DNA from: Mucilaginibacter dorajii
GTDB taxonomy: Bacteria > Bacteroidota > Bacteroidia > Sphingobacteriales > Sphingobacteriaceae
DNA length: 64,000 nucleotides
Direction of reading: 5' to 3'
NCBI RefSeq assembly: GCF_024808255.1
Contig: NZ_JANTYS010000016.1
Coordinates: forward strand, 62,001 to 126,000
A model generated the notes under the pieces. It did not search any database. It worked only from the letters and a program-made list of their open reading frames with translations, and was not told where the DNA came from. Every line of letters starts with the position of its first letter. Positions within the stretch are counted from its first letter, which is position 1. Below, piece by piece: positions 44,207-53,039 of this stretch. The translations under genes were made by a program, and so were the position numbers.

Positions 44207-45418
44207 ATGGAGCTTAAAAACCGTAACATCATCATATTTTCGCAGATGCAGTTTGATGGCCGGCTGGAATCAACAAACTACACCATGGCCAAACACCTGG
44301 CTAAACACAACCAGGTTTATTATGTTGACAGGCCCTTTACCTGGAAGGATTACATCAAATTTAAAGATACTCCGGAATTTAAGATCAGAAAGCCGCATTT
44401 CTTCTCGCCCAAAAACAGCATTATCCAAACCGACATTCCTAATCTTAAGATCGTAATATCGCCACCTGTGCCATCAATCAACGGGCTTCCCGAAGGTAAA
44501 ATTTACCGTGCGGCCGTTAGATTTAATGAACTCATAGTTGCGCGGCGCTTAAAAAAAGTGATCAAACAGTTTGATATTAAAGATTACATCTACATAAACT
44601 CTTATAACTACACCTACCCCAACTTTCATAAACTGATTTTGCCGCTGCTTACGGTATACCACTGTGTTGATCCCCTGATAGAGAGCTACCAAACCAAGCA
44701 CGGCCTCATCTCTGAAGATATTGTGGTTAAAAGCGTTGACCTGGTGATTTGTACCAGCAAGGAATTACGAAACAATAAGCAGAAGTTAAACAGCAACTCA
44801 CATTTTATACCAAACGCAGCCAATATAGCGCACAGTCAAAAAGCGTTAAACCCCGATTTGCCTATAGCGGACATCCTATCAGGGATAGGTAAACCGGTGA
44901 TCGGTTATTTCGGTAATATAGAACGCAGGATTGATTATGACCTGCTTACCGAAGTCCTTGCCCAAAACAGGGATAAAAGCTTTGTCTTTATAGGCCCTGT
45001 AGACATTGATTATGTAGAAATGCAGGTGTTTAAAGACCCTAACGCGTTTGTAAAGGGCGCTGTACCTTATGACCAGATGCCGGCTGTGCTCAAGGGCTTC
45101 GATGTATCTATCATTCCATTTAAAAAAGATGAAGTAAGCAACTCTATATTCCCTTTAAAACTATTTGAGTATTTAGGATCGGGCCGCCCGGTGGTATCTA
45201 CCGATTTTAACTCAGACCTTAAGGACTTTACCGGCGACACCGTTGCTTACAGCGAAAATCCTACTGAATTTTCTGCCGCTATTAACCAGGCCTTAAATGA
45301 TACCCCCCAGTTGCAACAGAAAAGACTGGCTGTAGCTGCCGAAAATACCTGGGAGCACCGCATTGAGGAAATAGAAAACCTTTTGGCATTAAATTTAGAT
45401 ACAAAGGTTAATAACTAA
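44207..45418 (+). CDS. Glycosyltransferase, GT4-like (GT-B fold)
   Basis: I start at 44207 (MELKNRNIIIFSQMQFDGRLES...), one nucleotide after the flippase stop, giving 403 residues; the frame is open 17 codons upstream inside the flippase gene. N-terminal Rossmann domain (MQFDGRLESTNYTMAKHLAKHNQVYYVDRP) and C-terminal nucleotide-sugar domain: GYFGNIERRIDYDLLTEVL, FIGPVDIDY, FDVSIIPFKKDEVSNSIFPLKLFEYLGSGRPVVSTDF, the last containing the EX7E-like pattern. It is a cytoplasmic EPS glycosyltransferase; donor not determinable. Confidence 0.9.
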   Translation: MELKNRNIIIFSQMQFDGRLESTNYTMAKHLAKHNQVYYVDRPFTWKDYIKFKDTPEFKIRKPHFFSPKNSIIQTDIPNLKIVISPPVPSINGLPEGKIYRAAVRFNELIVARRLKKVIKQFDIKDYIYINSYNYTYPNFHKLILPLLTVYHCVDPLIESYQTKHGLISEDIVVKSVDLVICTSKELRNNKQKLNSNSHFIPNAANIAHSQKALNPDLPIADILSGIGKPVIGYFGNIERRIDYDLLTEVLAQNRDKSFVFIGPVDIDYVEMQVFKDPNAFVKGAVPYDQMPAVLKGFDVSIIPFKKDEVSNSIFPLKLFEYLGSGRPVVSTDFNSDLKDFTGDTVAYSENPTEFSAAINQALNDTPQLQQKRLAVAAENTWEHRIEEIENLLALNLDTKVNN

Positions 45419-45481
45419 TTGGGCCGTAATACAACTTTACGGCGGCAAACACAGTAAAAAGACTTAATCAGATACTAAACT

Positions 45482-46672
45482 ATGGAGATCATTAAATTTA
45501 TTGCTTCGGTAATAATGAGCGCGGCCTTTATTTATCTTGGAATATACTGCGTATACCTGTTTGTATTTTCGGTATTGGGGAAATTAGTTCCCATAAAGTA
45601 CCCTCCTGTAGCCACCGGATTAAGTAAATTTGTAATTTATATCTGCGCATATAAGGAAGATGAAATTTTATTAAGTTCCGCAGTAAGCGCTTTAACGCTT
45701 GATTACCCTAAAGATAAATTTCACGTTTGCATTATTGCCGATTCGCTTAAACCTGAAACACTTGAAAAACTAAGGCAGATGCCATTACAAGTGGTAGAAG
45801 TTTTTTTTGAAAACAGTACCAAATCAAAAGCATTAAACAAGGCTATTGAAAACACAGCCGAAGGTTTTGACGCCGCCATTGTTTACGATATTGATAACGT
45901 AGCGGCCGATGATTACCTGTATCACATTAACAATTACCTGCAAGCCGGCGAAAAAGTAGTACAAGGGCACCGCATAGCCAAAAACATCAATACCAATGTG
46001 GCTGTGTTAGATGCTATTAGCGAAGAGATCAATAATCACATATTCAGGAAAGCACAACGCGTATTCAACTTTTCGGCAGCCATTATAGGCTCTGGAATGG
46101 CACTTGAATATCAACTATTTAAGCGCACAATGAGCCAGATTGACGCTGTAGGCGGCTTTGATAAGGAAATGGGCCTGATACTTACACGCCAAAGGATCCA
46201 CGTTGCTTACGCCGAAAAAGCTTTGGTGCTTGATGAAAAAGTAAGCAACCCCGAAGTATTTAAAAAACAACGTAAAAGGTGGTTATCGGCGCAGTTTAAT
46301 TTACTGCGCAAATACGGCATGAGCGGTTTTAGTGAATTATTTATGAAGGGCAATTTTGATTATTTTAACGAGATATATCAAATGTCGATATTGCCGAGAG
46401 TATTGATGTTGGGGTTGATGCCATTTATGCTGCTTATTTCCTTTTTGTTACCGGCGGGCATTGGCCCGTCATGGCATTTGTGGTTAGCCGCAACATTATG
46501 CTGCTATATTGGTATTGTTGTTGCTATACCGGCATCGTACTTTAATGGCAAATTACTAAGTGCGGCGCTTAAGTTGCCATTGATATTTTTTACCATGTTA
46601 TTACTACTGTTTAAATTAAAAGGTGCCAATAAAAAATTCATTCATACCCCGCACGACCATAACGCCGCTTAA
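45482..46672 (+). CDS. Membrane glycosyltransferase, GT2 family
   Basis: 396 residues. An N-terminal segment (IKFIASVIMSAAFIYLGIYCVYLFVFSVLG) and three C-terminal segments flank the GT-A domain. Motifs: YICAYKEDE for nucleotide binding, DxD-like IVYDIDNVAADD (about 138-144), GGFDKEMGLIL for the acceptor, and KQRKRW, a QxxRW-type processive-like signature (about 262). It resembles Bacteroidota GT2 enzymes of cell-surface polymers. Two gaps of about 63 and 117 nt separate it from its neighbours. Confidence 0.9.
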   Translation: MEIIKFIASVIMSAAFIYLGIYCVYLFVFSVLGKLVPIKYPPVATGLSKFVIYICAYKEDEILLSSAVSALTLDYPKDKFHVCIIADSLKPETLEKLRQMPLQVVEVFFENSTKSKALNKAIENTAEGFDAAIVYDIDNVAADDYLYHINNYLQAGEKVVQGHRIAKNINTNVAVLDAISEEINNHIFRKAQRVFNFSAAIIGSGMALEYQLFKRTMSQIDAVGGFDKEMGLILTRQRIHVAYAEKALVLDEKVSNPEVFKKQRKRWLSAQFNLLRKYGMSGFSELFMKGNFDYFNEIYQMSILPRVLMLGLMPFMLLISFLLPAGIGPSWHLWLAATLCCYIGIVVAIPASYFNGKLLSAALKLPLIFFTMLLLLFKLKGANKKFIHTPHDHNAA

Positions 46673-46789
46673 TGCGTATGTAGTGAAATACAGAGTTTAT
46701 CCTTTAGGATACCTATCCAGGGCGGTAATAATTAAAATGAATTAGTAGCCTTATTATTAATATAAATAGCTTTATAAGATACCCCAGAT

Positions 46790-49447
46790 ATGGATACTTT
46801 TGAAAAAACTGATGGTTTAAGCCAGCTAAATAATACGGCGGTTGATTATCCAAAAGATAAAGCGCTCCACCATCTCATAACGGAGCATGCCCTTAAAAAT
46901 CCAGATAAAACTGCGTTAGTATTTGAAGAACGTTCACTTACCTTTAAAAATGTAAATGAGGCCGCCAATAAACTGGCTAAGCATTTACTAACCTACAATA
47001 TAAAAACCGGCGATATCATAGGCCTTGCGCTTGATCGCTCGCCAGAAATGGTGATTTCTTTGCTGGCAATCTTGAAAACCGGTGCTGCTTATGTTCCGCT
47101 TGACCCCGAATATCCCAAAGACAGGGTTGAGTTTATGATGGAAGATTCGGCAGCAAAGATCTTGCTTACATCAGAGAAATTTAAAGGTCATTTTACATCT
47201 GTGGCGCAGGAAGTTTTAATAGAAGATGCCTTAAATAAATTTGACAGCTATTCGGCCGATGAACCAGATACCATAGTGACAGGTACAGATCTGGCTTACG
47301 TGCTGTTTACATCAGGATCAACCGGTAAACCAAAAGGCGTACAGATAAAACACCACAACCTGGTTAACTTTTTGCTGAGTATGGCAAAAGAACCAGGCCT
47401 TACCCCCGCCGATAATTTGTTGGCCGTAACTACCATATCATTTGATATTGCCGGTCTTGAATTGTTTTTACCACTGTTAACGGGAGCTAAACTCATTGTA
47501 ACTGATGCCATAACTGCAAAAGATGGTCGTGCATTGCTTGACCTTTGCCTGGCGCAGCAAATTACCGTAATGCAGGCCACTCCTTACACCTGGCGTGTAA
47601 TGCTTGAAGCCGGCTGGGAGCAAAAACTGCCTTTAAAAATACTTTGCGGCGGCGAGGCTTTACCAAAAGACCTCATTAATAAACTAATTGCCCGCAGTTC
47701 GGAATTGTGGAACATGTATGGTCCTACAGAAACTACGGTATGGTCGACTGTGAAACTGATTCTGAACGATAGCGACATTACCATTGGTAAACCTATAGAT
47801 AATACCCAGGTTTACATACTGGATGAAAAACTTAACAATTTTACCGATGGCACCATTGGTGAAATTTATATTGGTGGCGATGGTGTAGCCAAAGGTTACC
47901 TGAACCGCCTTGAGTTAACCAACGAACGTTTTGTCGACGATATCTTCTCTGACTTAAAAGGCAGCAAAATGTACCGCACCGGCGATTTAGGCAAGATACG
48001 TGAGGATGGCGAAATTGTTTGCCTTGGTCGTATTGACCACCAGGTTAAGGTACGTGGTTACCGTATTGAATTGGAAGAGATCGAACAAAACCTGTTAAAG
48101 CAAAATAATGTAAAACAGGCCGTTGTTATAGCTCGCGAAGATGTACCCGGCAACCCACGCCTGGTAGCCTATGTGATAGTGAACGAAGCCATAGCCGATG
48201 CCGACCTGAAGACGCAATACGAGACCTGGCAAAAAGGCCTGCTTGATGTGCTGCCCGAATATATGGTACCCGATGATTTTGTGTTGATGGAAGTAATCCC
48301 AATTACCCCGAACGGCAAAATAGATCGGAAAGCATTACCCAAACCCGATTATGGCAACATCCAGCGTATCGGCGATTTTATAGCACCACGCACCGCAAAC
48401 GAAACATTGGTTGCCGAGATTTGGCAGGAACTGATGGGCATAAAAAGTATCAGCATAGGCGATAACTTTTTTGAGTTGGGTGGCCGTTCACTGGTGGCTG
48501 TACAAATCATGGCCCGTATTGAAAAAGAAACCGGCAAGCGCCTGCCTCTGGCTACTTTATTTGAACATGCTACCATTGAGAAATTAGCAGCAAGGCTCGA
48601 TATCGACCCGGCATCCATCACCTGGGAATCATTAGTGCCCATTAAGCCAAGCGGCAGCAAAATGCCTTTATACATTGTACATGGCGCGGGCTTAAACGTG
48701 TTGTTGTTTAACGCCCTGGCTATGAATATGGATGCTGAGCAACCTGTTTACGGCTTGCAGGCAAAAGGCCTTAACGGTATTGACGAGCCATTAGATGTAA
48801 TGGAAGAAATTGCCGCTAATTATATTGCCGAAATTGTTGCAAAAAACCCCGATGGCCCTTATGCTTTGGCGGGTTATTCTTTAGGTGGGATCATTGCCTA
48901 CGAAATGGCTAAACAACTAATTGCTGCCGGTAAGGAAGTAAAAATGCTGGCTATGTTTGATACTTACGCCGATCTGTCTACAGCGCATGATCCGGCGGTA
49001 AAACGCGCCCTTAATAAAGGCGTGCTATTGCTTAAACAAATAGGCCACACCTTTGTGCTATTGGCAGAAGATCCTAAACGCACCATTGAATATAAAAGCC
49101 TGATCCTGAAACGAAGGATAATTAAAATGTTCTGGAAATTGGCTCCTGGTAAAGACGAAAAGAAAGAAGGGTTCTTTGCCTATGATAACGAAATTGATGA
49201 GGCCAGCGAAAAAGCCTTACGCAATTATATAATTACGCCATTAAACATTGCTATTGAATTGTTCAGGGCAAAAAAACGCACTTTTTACATGGCCGACTTT
49301 GAATTTTTGGGATGGACACCATTTGCAAAGAAAGGCGTTCACGTTCATGAAATCCCGGGTGAGCATAACACCATATTTGCACCACCTAATGACAAGGTAT
49401 TTGCCGTTGTGTTACAGGAATGTTTAGACAAAGTATCTAAAAGTTAA
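46790..49447 (+). CDS. NRPS, A-PCP-TE (glycine-like adenylation code)
   Basis: 885 residues in three domains. Adenylation domain about 20-510: A3 YVLFTSGSTGKPKGV (about 170), A4 FDIAGLELF, A5 NMYGPTETT, A7 YRTGDLGKI, A10 PNGKIDRKALP. By eye the specificity residues read D-I-L-Q-L-G-M-V-W-K, the known glycine pattern. PCP about 530-600, with FFELGGRSLVAV holding the phosphopantetheine Ser (about 566). Thioesterase about 620-880, nucleophile in GYSLGG (about 694), and Asp/His in FDTYAD and PGEHNTIF. There is no condensation domain. It sits between EPS glycosyltransferases and is close in sequence to the last NRPS of the window. Confidence 0.93.
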   Translation: MDTFEKTDGLSQLNNTAVDYPKDKALHHLITEHALKNPDKTALVFEERSLTFKNVNEAANKLAKHLLTYNIKTGDIIGLALDRSPEMVISLLAILKTGAAYVPLDPEYPKDRVEFMMEDSAAKILLTSEKFKGHFTSVAQEVLIEDALNKFDSYSADEPDTIVTGTDLAYVLFTSGSTGKPKGVQIKHHNLVNFLLSMAKEPGLTPADNLLAVTTISFDIAGLELFLPLLTGAKLIVTDAITAKDGRALLDLCLAQQITVMQATPYTWRVMLEAGWEQKLPLKILCGGEALPKDLINKLIARSSELWNMYGPTETTVWSTVKLILNDSDITIGKPIDNTQVYILDEKLNNFTDGTIGEIYIGGDGVAKGYLNRLELTNERFVDDIFSDLKGSKMYRTGDLGKIREDGEIVCLGRIDHQVKVRGYRIELEEIEQNLLKQNNVKQAVVIAREDVPGNPRLVAYVIVNEAIADADLKTQYETWQKGLLDVLPEYMVPDDFVLMEVIPITPNGKIDRKALPKPDYGNIQRIGDFIAPRTANETLVAEIWQELMGIKSISIGDNFFELGGRSLVAVQIMARIEKETGKRLPLATLFEHATIEKLAARLDIDPASITWESLVPIKPSGSKMPLYIVHGAGLNVLLFNALAMNMDAEQPVYGLQAKGLNGIDEPLDVMEEIAANYIAEIVAKNPDGPYALAGYSLGGIIAYEMAKQLIAAGKEVKMLAMFDTYADLSTAHDPAVKRALNKGVLLLKQIGHTFVLLAEDPKRTIEYKSLILKRRIIKMFWKLAPGKDEKKEGFFAYDNEIDEASEKALRNYIITPLNIAIELFRAKKRTFYMADFEFLGWTPFAKKGVHVHEIPGEHNTIFAPPNDKVFAVVLQECLDKVSKS

Positions 49448-49508
49448 TGCTTACGTATAAGTTAATAGCTTTTAAGAATAATTGTTATGTGTTGATAAAG
49501 ATGTATAA

Positions 49509-50645
49509 ATGTTGGATACACCAATAAATGAGGTTTCTGTAAGTAAAAAGACAAAGGTTTTCTTCCCCAATTTAAATGGCGTGAGGGCATTGGCAGCCCT
49601 TATGGTTGTGGTATCGCACATTGAGCTTCACAAGGTTATTTTTAATATCAGGCGTATCCCCGATACCGATCTGCTCAACTTCGGCAAAGCAGGCGTCACC
49701 ATCTTTTTTTCGTTAAGTGGTTTCCTCATCACCTACCTTTTACTTGAAGAGAAACGAAATTTTATTACAATCAATTTCAAAGGCTTTTACATGCGCAGGT
49801 TATTGCGCATTTGGCCCTTATATTTTTTGGTGGTTTTCTTTGGCTTTTCGGTTTTTGGTGGTGGCAGTAAGGCGTTTTGGTTATCCGTGTTATTTTTGCC
49901 TAACCTCGCCTTTGTTTTACAGCTGTTGCCGGCCATATTTGACCCCATTTGGTCGATAGGTACAGAAGAACAGTTTTATATTTTCCATCCACACTTTTTC
50001 AGGATTAAAAACAACCGGAATATTTTAAATGCGCTGCTCACTTTTATTGCCTGTATTTACATTTTCCAATTTGTAATTGAGCAGGCTATGAGCCGACACC
50101 CCATGTACCAGGTTGTACATATGTTGCTTTATTACTCCCGGTTTGATAATATGATGATAGGCGCTGTAGTTGGTTTACTTTATCACAATACCAAACACCC
50201 ACAATTCAAATTCAGATTTCAGCGGTTATTTGATACTATATTTAAAAAGGCGTCACAGTATATTTTGCTAAATGCTTTCCTGATCTTTTTGATATTCTAT
50301 CTGTGTTTTGATATCCCTCATGGCGATGTGTTAATAGCCGCGTTGGCCTCCTTACTTATCGTGAATCTTTGCGAGGCTGAAAACAGCATCTATTCTTTAA
50401 ACCACAGATACCTTAACTTTATTGGCAAAATTTCTTACAGCATTTATCTGTTACATAAGTTTGTGCTGTTTTTGGTATTGTTCCTGGTACAGAAATATCT
50501 GGCGCAGGGCAGTTTAATTATTGAAAACATTTTAATCTATAGTGCCATTATTTTAGGGTCGATAGGTGTAGGCTCATTATCCTATTATGGTTACGAAAAA
50601 CCTTTTTTAACCATAAAAAAACGGTTTCAAAAAATAACCCAGTAG
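49509..50645 (+). CDS. Acyltransferase-3 family membrane enzyme (OafA-like)
   Basis: 378 residues with about ten predicted membrane helices. NLNGVRALAALMVVVSHIELHK carries the conserved Arg and His (about 20-36), and FYMRRLLRIWPLYFLVVFFG the conserved RxxR region. The WSIGTEEQFYIFHP segment corresponds to the usual SLAVEEQFY. The C-terminal part (ISYSIYLLHKFVLFLVLFLVQKYL) is typical. It O-acylates sugars at the membrane, probably the EPS. It is preceded by the first NRPS gene and followed by GT2. Confidence 0.9.
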   Translation: MLDTPINEVSVSKKTKVFFPNLNGVRALAALMVVVSHIELHKVIFNIRRIPDTDLLNFGKAGVTIFFSLSGFLITYLLLEEKRNFITINFKGFYMRRLLRIWPLYFLVVFFGFSVFGGGSKAFWLSVLFLPNLAFVLQLLPAIFDPIWSIGTEEQFYIFHPHFFRIKNNRNILNALLTFIACIYIFQFVIEQAMSRHPMYQVVHMLLYYSRFDNMMIGAVVGLLYHNTKHPQFKFRFQRLFDTIFKKASQYILLNAFLIFLIFYLCFDIPHGDVLIAALASLLIVNLCEAENSIYSLNHRYLNFIGKISYSIYLLHKFVLFLVLFLVQKYLAQGSLIIENILIYSAIILGSIGVGSLSYYGYEKPFLTIKKRFQKITQ

Positions 50646-50711
50646 GTTTAAATACTTAACAATTAATGGTGTTTACACGTAAAAGCAAGCACCATTGTAT
50701 GATCAGCGCGC

Positions 50712-51632
50712 ATGAAAAAGGTTTCTGTTGTTACCGTAAATTTTAACCAGCCAGGTATAACCGAGGAATTGCTGTCATCAATAGCGTTGACCAACACCTA
50801 TGCTAACCTGGAGATTATTGTGGTTGATAATGCCAGCAAGGAAAACCCGGTACCTGCGTGGCTTATAAAATACCCGGATATTAAGTTTATCCGGTCGGAA
50901 ATTAACCTGGGCTTTGCAGGTGGTAACAACCTGGGCATTAAAGAAGCAACCGGCGATTACCTTTTTTTGGTTAATAACGATACCGAGTTTACCGAAGGCC
51001 TGGTACAAAAACTTGCTGATATACTGGCTACCCATTCAGATGTAGGTATGATCTCCCCGATGATCAAATATCACAGCAATAAGGAGTTGATTCAATATGC
51101 CGGTTACACCCCCATGAACTATTACACCTGCGCAAACAGCTGTATTGGTTTAAAACAAAAAGATGAAGGGCAATTTGACCACATTACCGGCCCTACTGCT
51201 TATTGCCATGGTGCCTGTATGATGATCAAACGAGAAGCTATTGATAAAGCCGGGCTAATGGCCGAGAACTTCTTTTTATACTACGAAGAAGTGGATTGGT
51301 GCGAGCAGATACTCCGCGCAGGTTACCAAGCCTGGATAAATACCGAGGCTTTGATCTACCATAAAGAATCGGTATCGGTAGGCAAAAAGAGCGGACTGAA
51401 AGTGTATTTCATGACCCGTAACCGCATCCTGTTTACCCGGCGAAACGCGCCGTTTTTTAAGGAGTTATTCTTCTATTTTTACTTTTTATTGTTAGTTGTG
51501 CCCCGCGACACCATTAGGCACATCAAAGAGAAAAATTACAGCTTTATACCCATGCTGTTTAAAGCAGTATGGTGGAATTTTACCCACACTAAAAGCAGTA
51601 CTGATTTAGGTTACCCTATCAAAACTATATAA
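50712..51632 (+). CDS. Glycosyltransferase, GT2 family (rhamnosyltransferase-like)
   Basis: 306 residues. VVTVNFNQPGITEELLSSIALTNTYANLEIIVVDNAS (about 5-42) is the nucleotide-binding start; FAGGNNLGIKEATGDYLFLVNNDTEF holds the DxD equivalent NNDTE (about 95). ITGPTAYCHGACMMIKREAIDKAGLMAENFFLYYEEVDWCEQI carries the acceptor-side ED pair. The layout resembles WbbL-type rhamnosyltransferases. A C-terminal segment (FFYFYFLLLVVP) may bind the membrane. It ends one base before the next gene. Confidence 0.92.
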   Translation: MKKVSVVTVNFNQPGITEELLSSIALTNTYANLEIIVVDNASKENPVPAWLIKYPDIKFIRSEINLGFAGGNNLGIKEATGDYLFLVNNDTEFTEGLVQKLADILATHSDVGMISPMIKYHSNKELIQYAGYTPMNYYTCANSCIGLKQKDEGQFDHITGPTAYCHGACMMIKREAIDKAGLMAENFFLYYEEVDWCEQILRAGYQAWINTEALIYHKESVSVGKKSGLKVYFMTRNRILFTRRNAPFFKELFFYFYFLLLVVPRDTIRHIKEKNYSFIPMLFKAVWWNFTHTKSSTDLGYPIKTI

Positions 51633-52814
51633 ATGAAAATCATTTTAATATTAAGCCTGGTAATTGTTTTTTACACCTTTGCGGGATATGGCATGCTGCT
51701 TTACTTTATTATCAAAATAAAAAGAGCAGTACGCGGACCAAAAAAAGCCATTGCCGAAGACCTGGATGCCCTGCCAACCTGCACACTTGTGGTAGCTGCT
51801 TATAACGAAGCCTACTTTATGAAAGAAAAGATAGAGAACACGTTGAAACTCAATTATCCGGCAGGGAAATTAAAGCTCCTCTTTATTACAGATGGTTCAT
51901 CAGATAATACACCGAACATTATTGCCGAGTATCCACAGATAGAGCTGTTGCACAAACCCGAACGTGCCGGCAAAATCGCGGCCGTACACCGTGCTATGGA
52001 TTTTGTAACCACCGATGCCGTAGTTTTTACCGATGCCAATACTTTTTTAAATAAAGATGCGCTGATAAAAATCTGTCGCCATTATGCTGATCCAAGTGTT
52101 GGTGCCGTAGCAGGCGAAAAACGGGTGCATTTTGATGAAAATGCAGATGCAAGCGCCGCTGGTGAAGGTTTTTACTGGAAGTATGAATCGGCTTTAAAAA
52201 AATGGGATTCAGAACTTTACTCGGTTGTTGGTGCCGCGGGCGAGTTGTTTAGTGTAAGGCGTTCACTTTATTTACCGGTACATGCTGATACCGTGCTGGA
52301 TGATTTTATGATCTCGATGCTGATAGCCGAAAAAGGGTATCGCATTATTTATGAACCAGAAGCATATGCTACCGAAACAGCATCAGAGAATGTAACTGAA
52401 GAGTTGAAACGCAAAATCAGGATAGCTGCCGGGGGGATTCAATCTATATTAAGATTAAAAAGTTTGTTCAACCCATTCCCCTACCCAATTTTATCCTTCC
52501 AATACATCAGCCACCGTGTTTTAAGATGGACTGTTACGCCTTTTTTGCTCATCCTTTCATTTATATTAAATATAGCCATCGCTTTTGAGCCGAATGTCTC
52601 GGGTTGGCAGGCTTTATTAGCTGCTCAGGTATTTTTTTACCTATTGGCTTTGTTAGGTTATATTATGGAAAAACGACAATTACGCATTAAAGCGCTGTTT
52701 ATCCCCTACTATTTTTGTGTAATGAATTATGCTGTTGTAGCCGGAATTACCAGGTATTTCACCACCACACAAAGCGCGGTTTGGGAAAAAGCCCAACGCA
52801 GGCAAATCACATAA
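51633..52814 (+). CDS. Membrane glycosyltransferase, GT2 family
   Basis: 393 residues, starting directly after the preceding stop. An N-terminal helix (LILSLVIVFYTFAGYGMLLYFII) is followed by a GT-A domain: VVAAYNEAYFMKEKIENTL (about 53), LLFITDGSSDNTP, VFTDANTFLNKDALI (DxN/DxD-like, about 131), VLDDFMISM (about 225) and a KRKIRIAAGG motif in place of QxxRW. Three helices follow at the C-terminus. It is likely part of the same EPS repeat-unit assembly. A 225-nt gap separates it from the NRPS/PKS genes. Confidence 0.92.
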   Translation: MKIILILSLVIVFYTFAGYGMLLYFIIKIKRAVRGPKKAIAEDLDALPTCTLVVAAYNEAYFMKEKIENTLKLNYPAGKLKLLFITDGSSDNTPNIIAEYPQIELLHKPERAGKIAAVHRAMDFVTTDAVVFTDANTFLNKDALIKICRHYADPSVGAVAGEKRVHFDENADASAAGEGFYWKYESALKKWDSELYSVVGAAGELFSVRRSLYLPVHADTVLDDFMISMLIAEKGYRIIYEPEAYATETASENVTEELKRKIRIAAGGIQSILRLKSLFNPFPYPILSFQYISHRVLRWTVTPFLLILSFILNIAIAFEPNVSGWQALLAAQVFFYLLALLGYIMEKRQLRIKALFIPYYFCVMNYAVVAGITRYFTTTQSAVWEKAQRRQIT

Positions 52815-53039
52815 ATAAAGTATTAGTTTAAACATTTAACATAACCTGGCCAATAATATTTACGTATAATTAACATGTAACAACATCGCTATTATCGCAA
52901 TGAAATTGCGTTTAAAGCCAATAGGAATATAAATTAATTGCTATCTTCAACTGGTTAAAATAACCTGCAAAATTATTTTAAATACCCCTGTTACATAATA
53001 AGCAGGCCAGTAGAACCATAGCTAACCTCATCGAACTTA

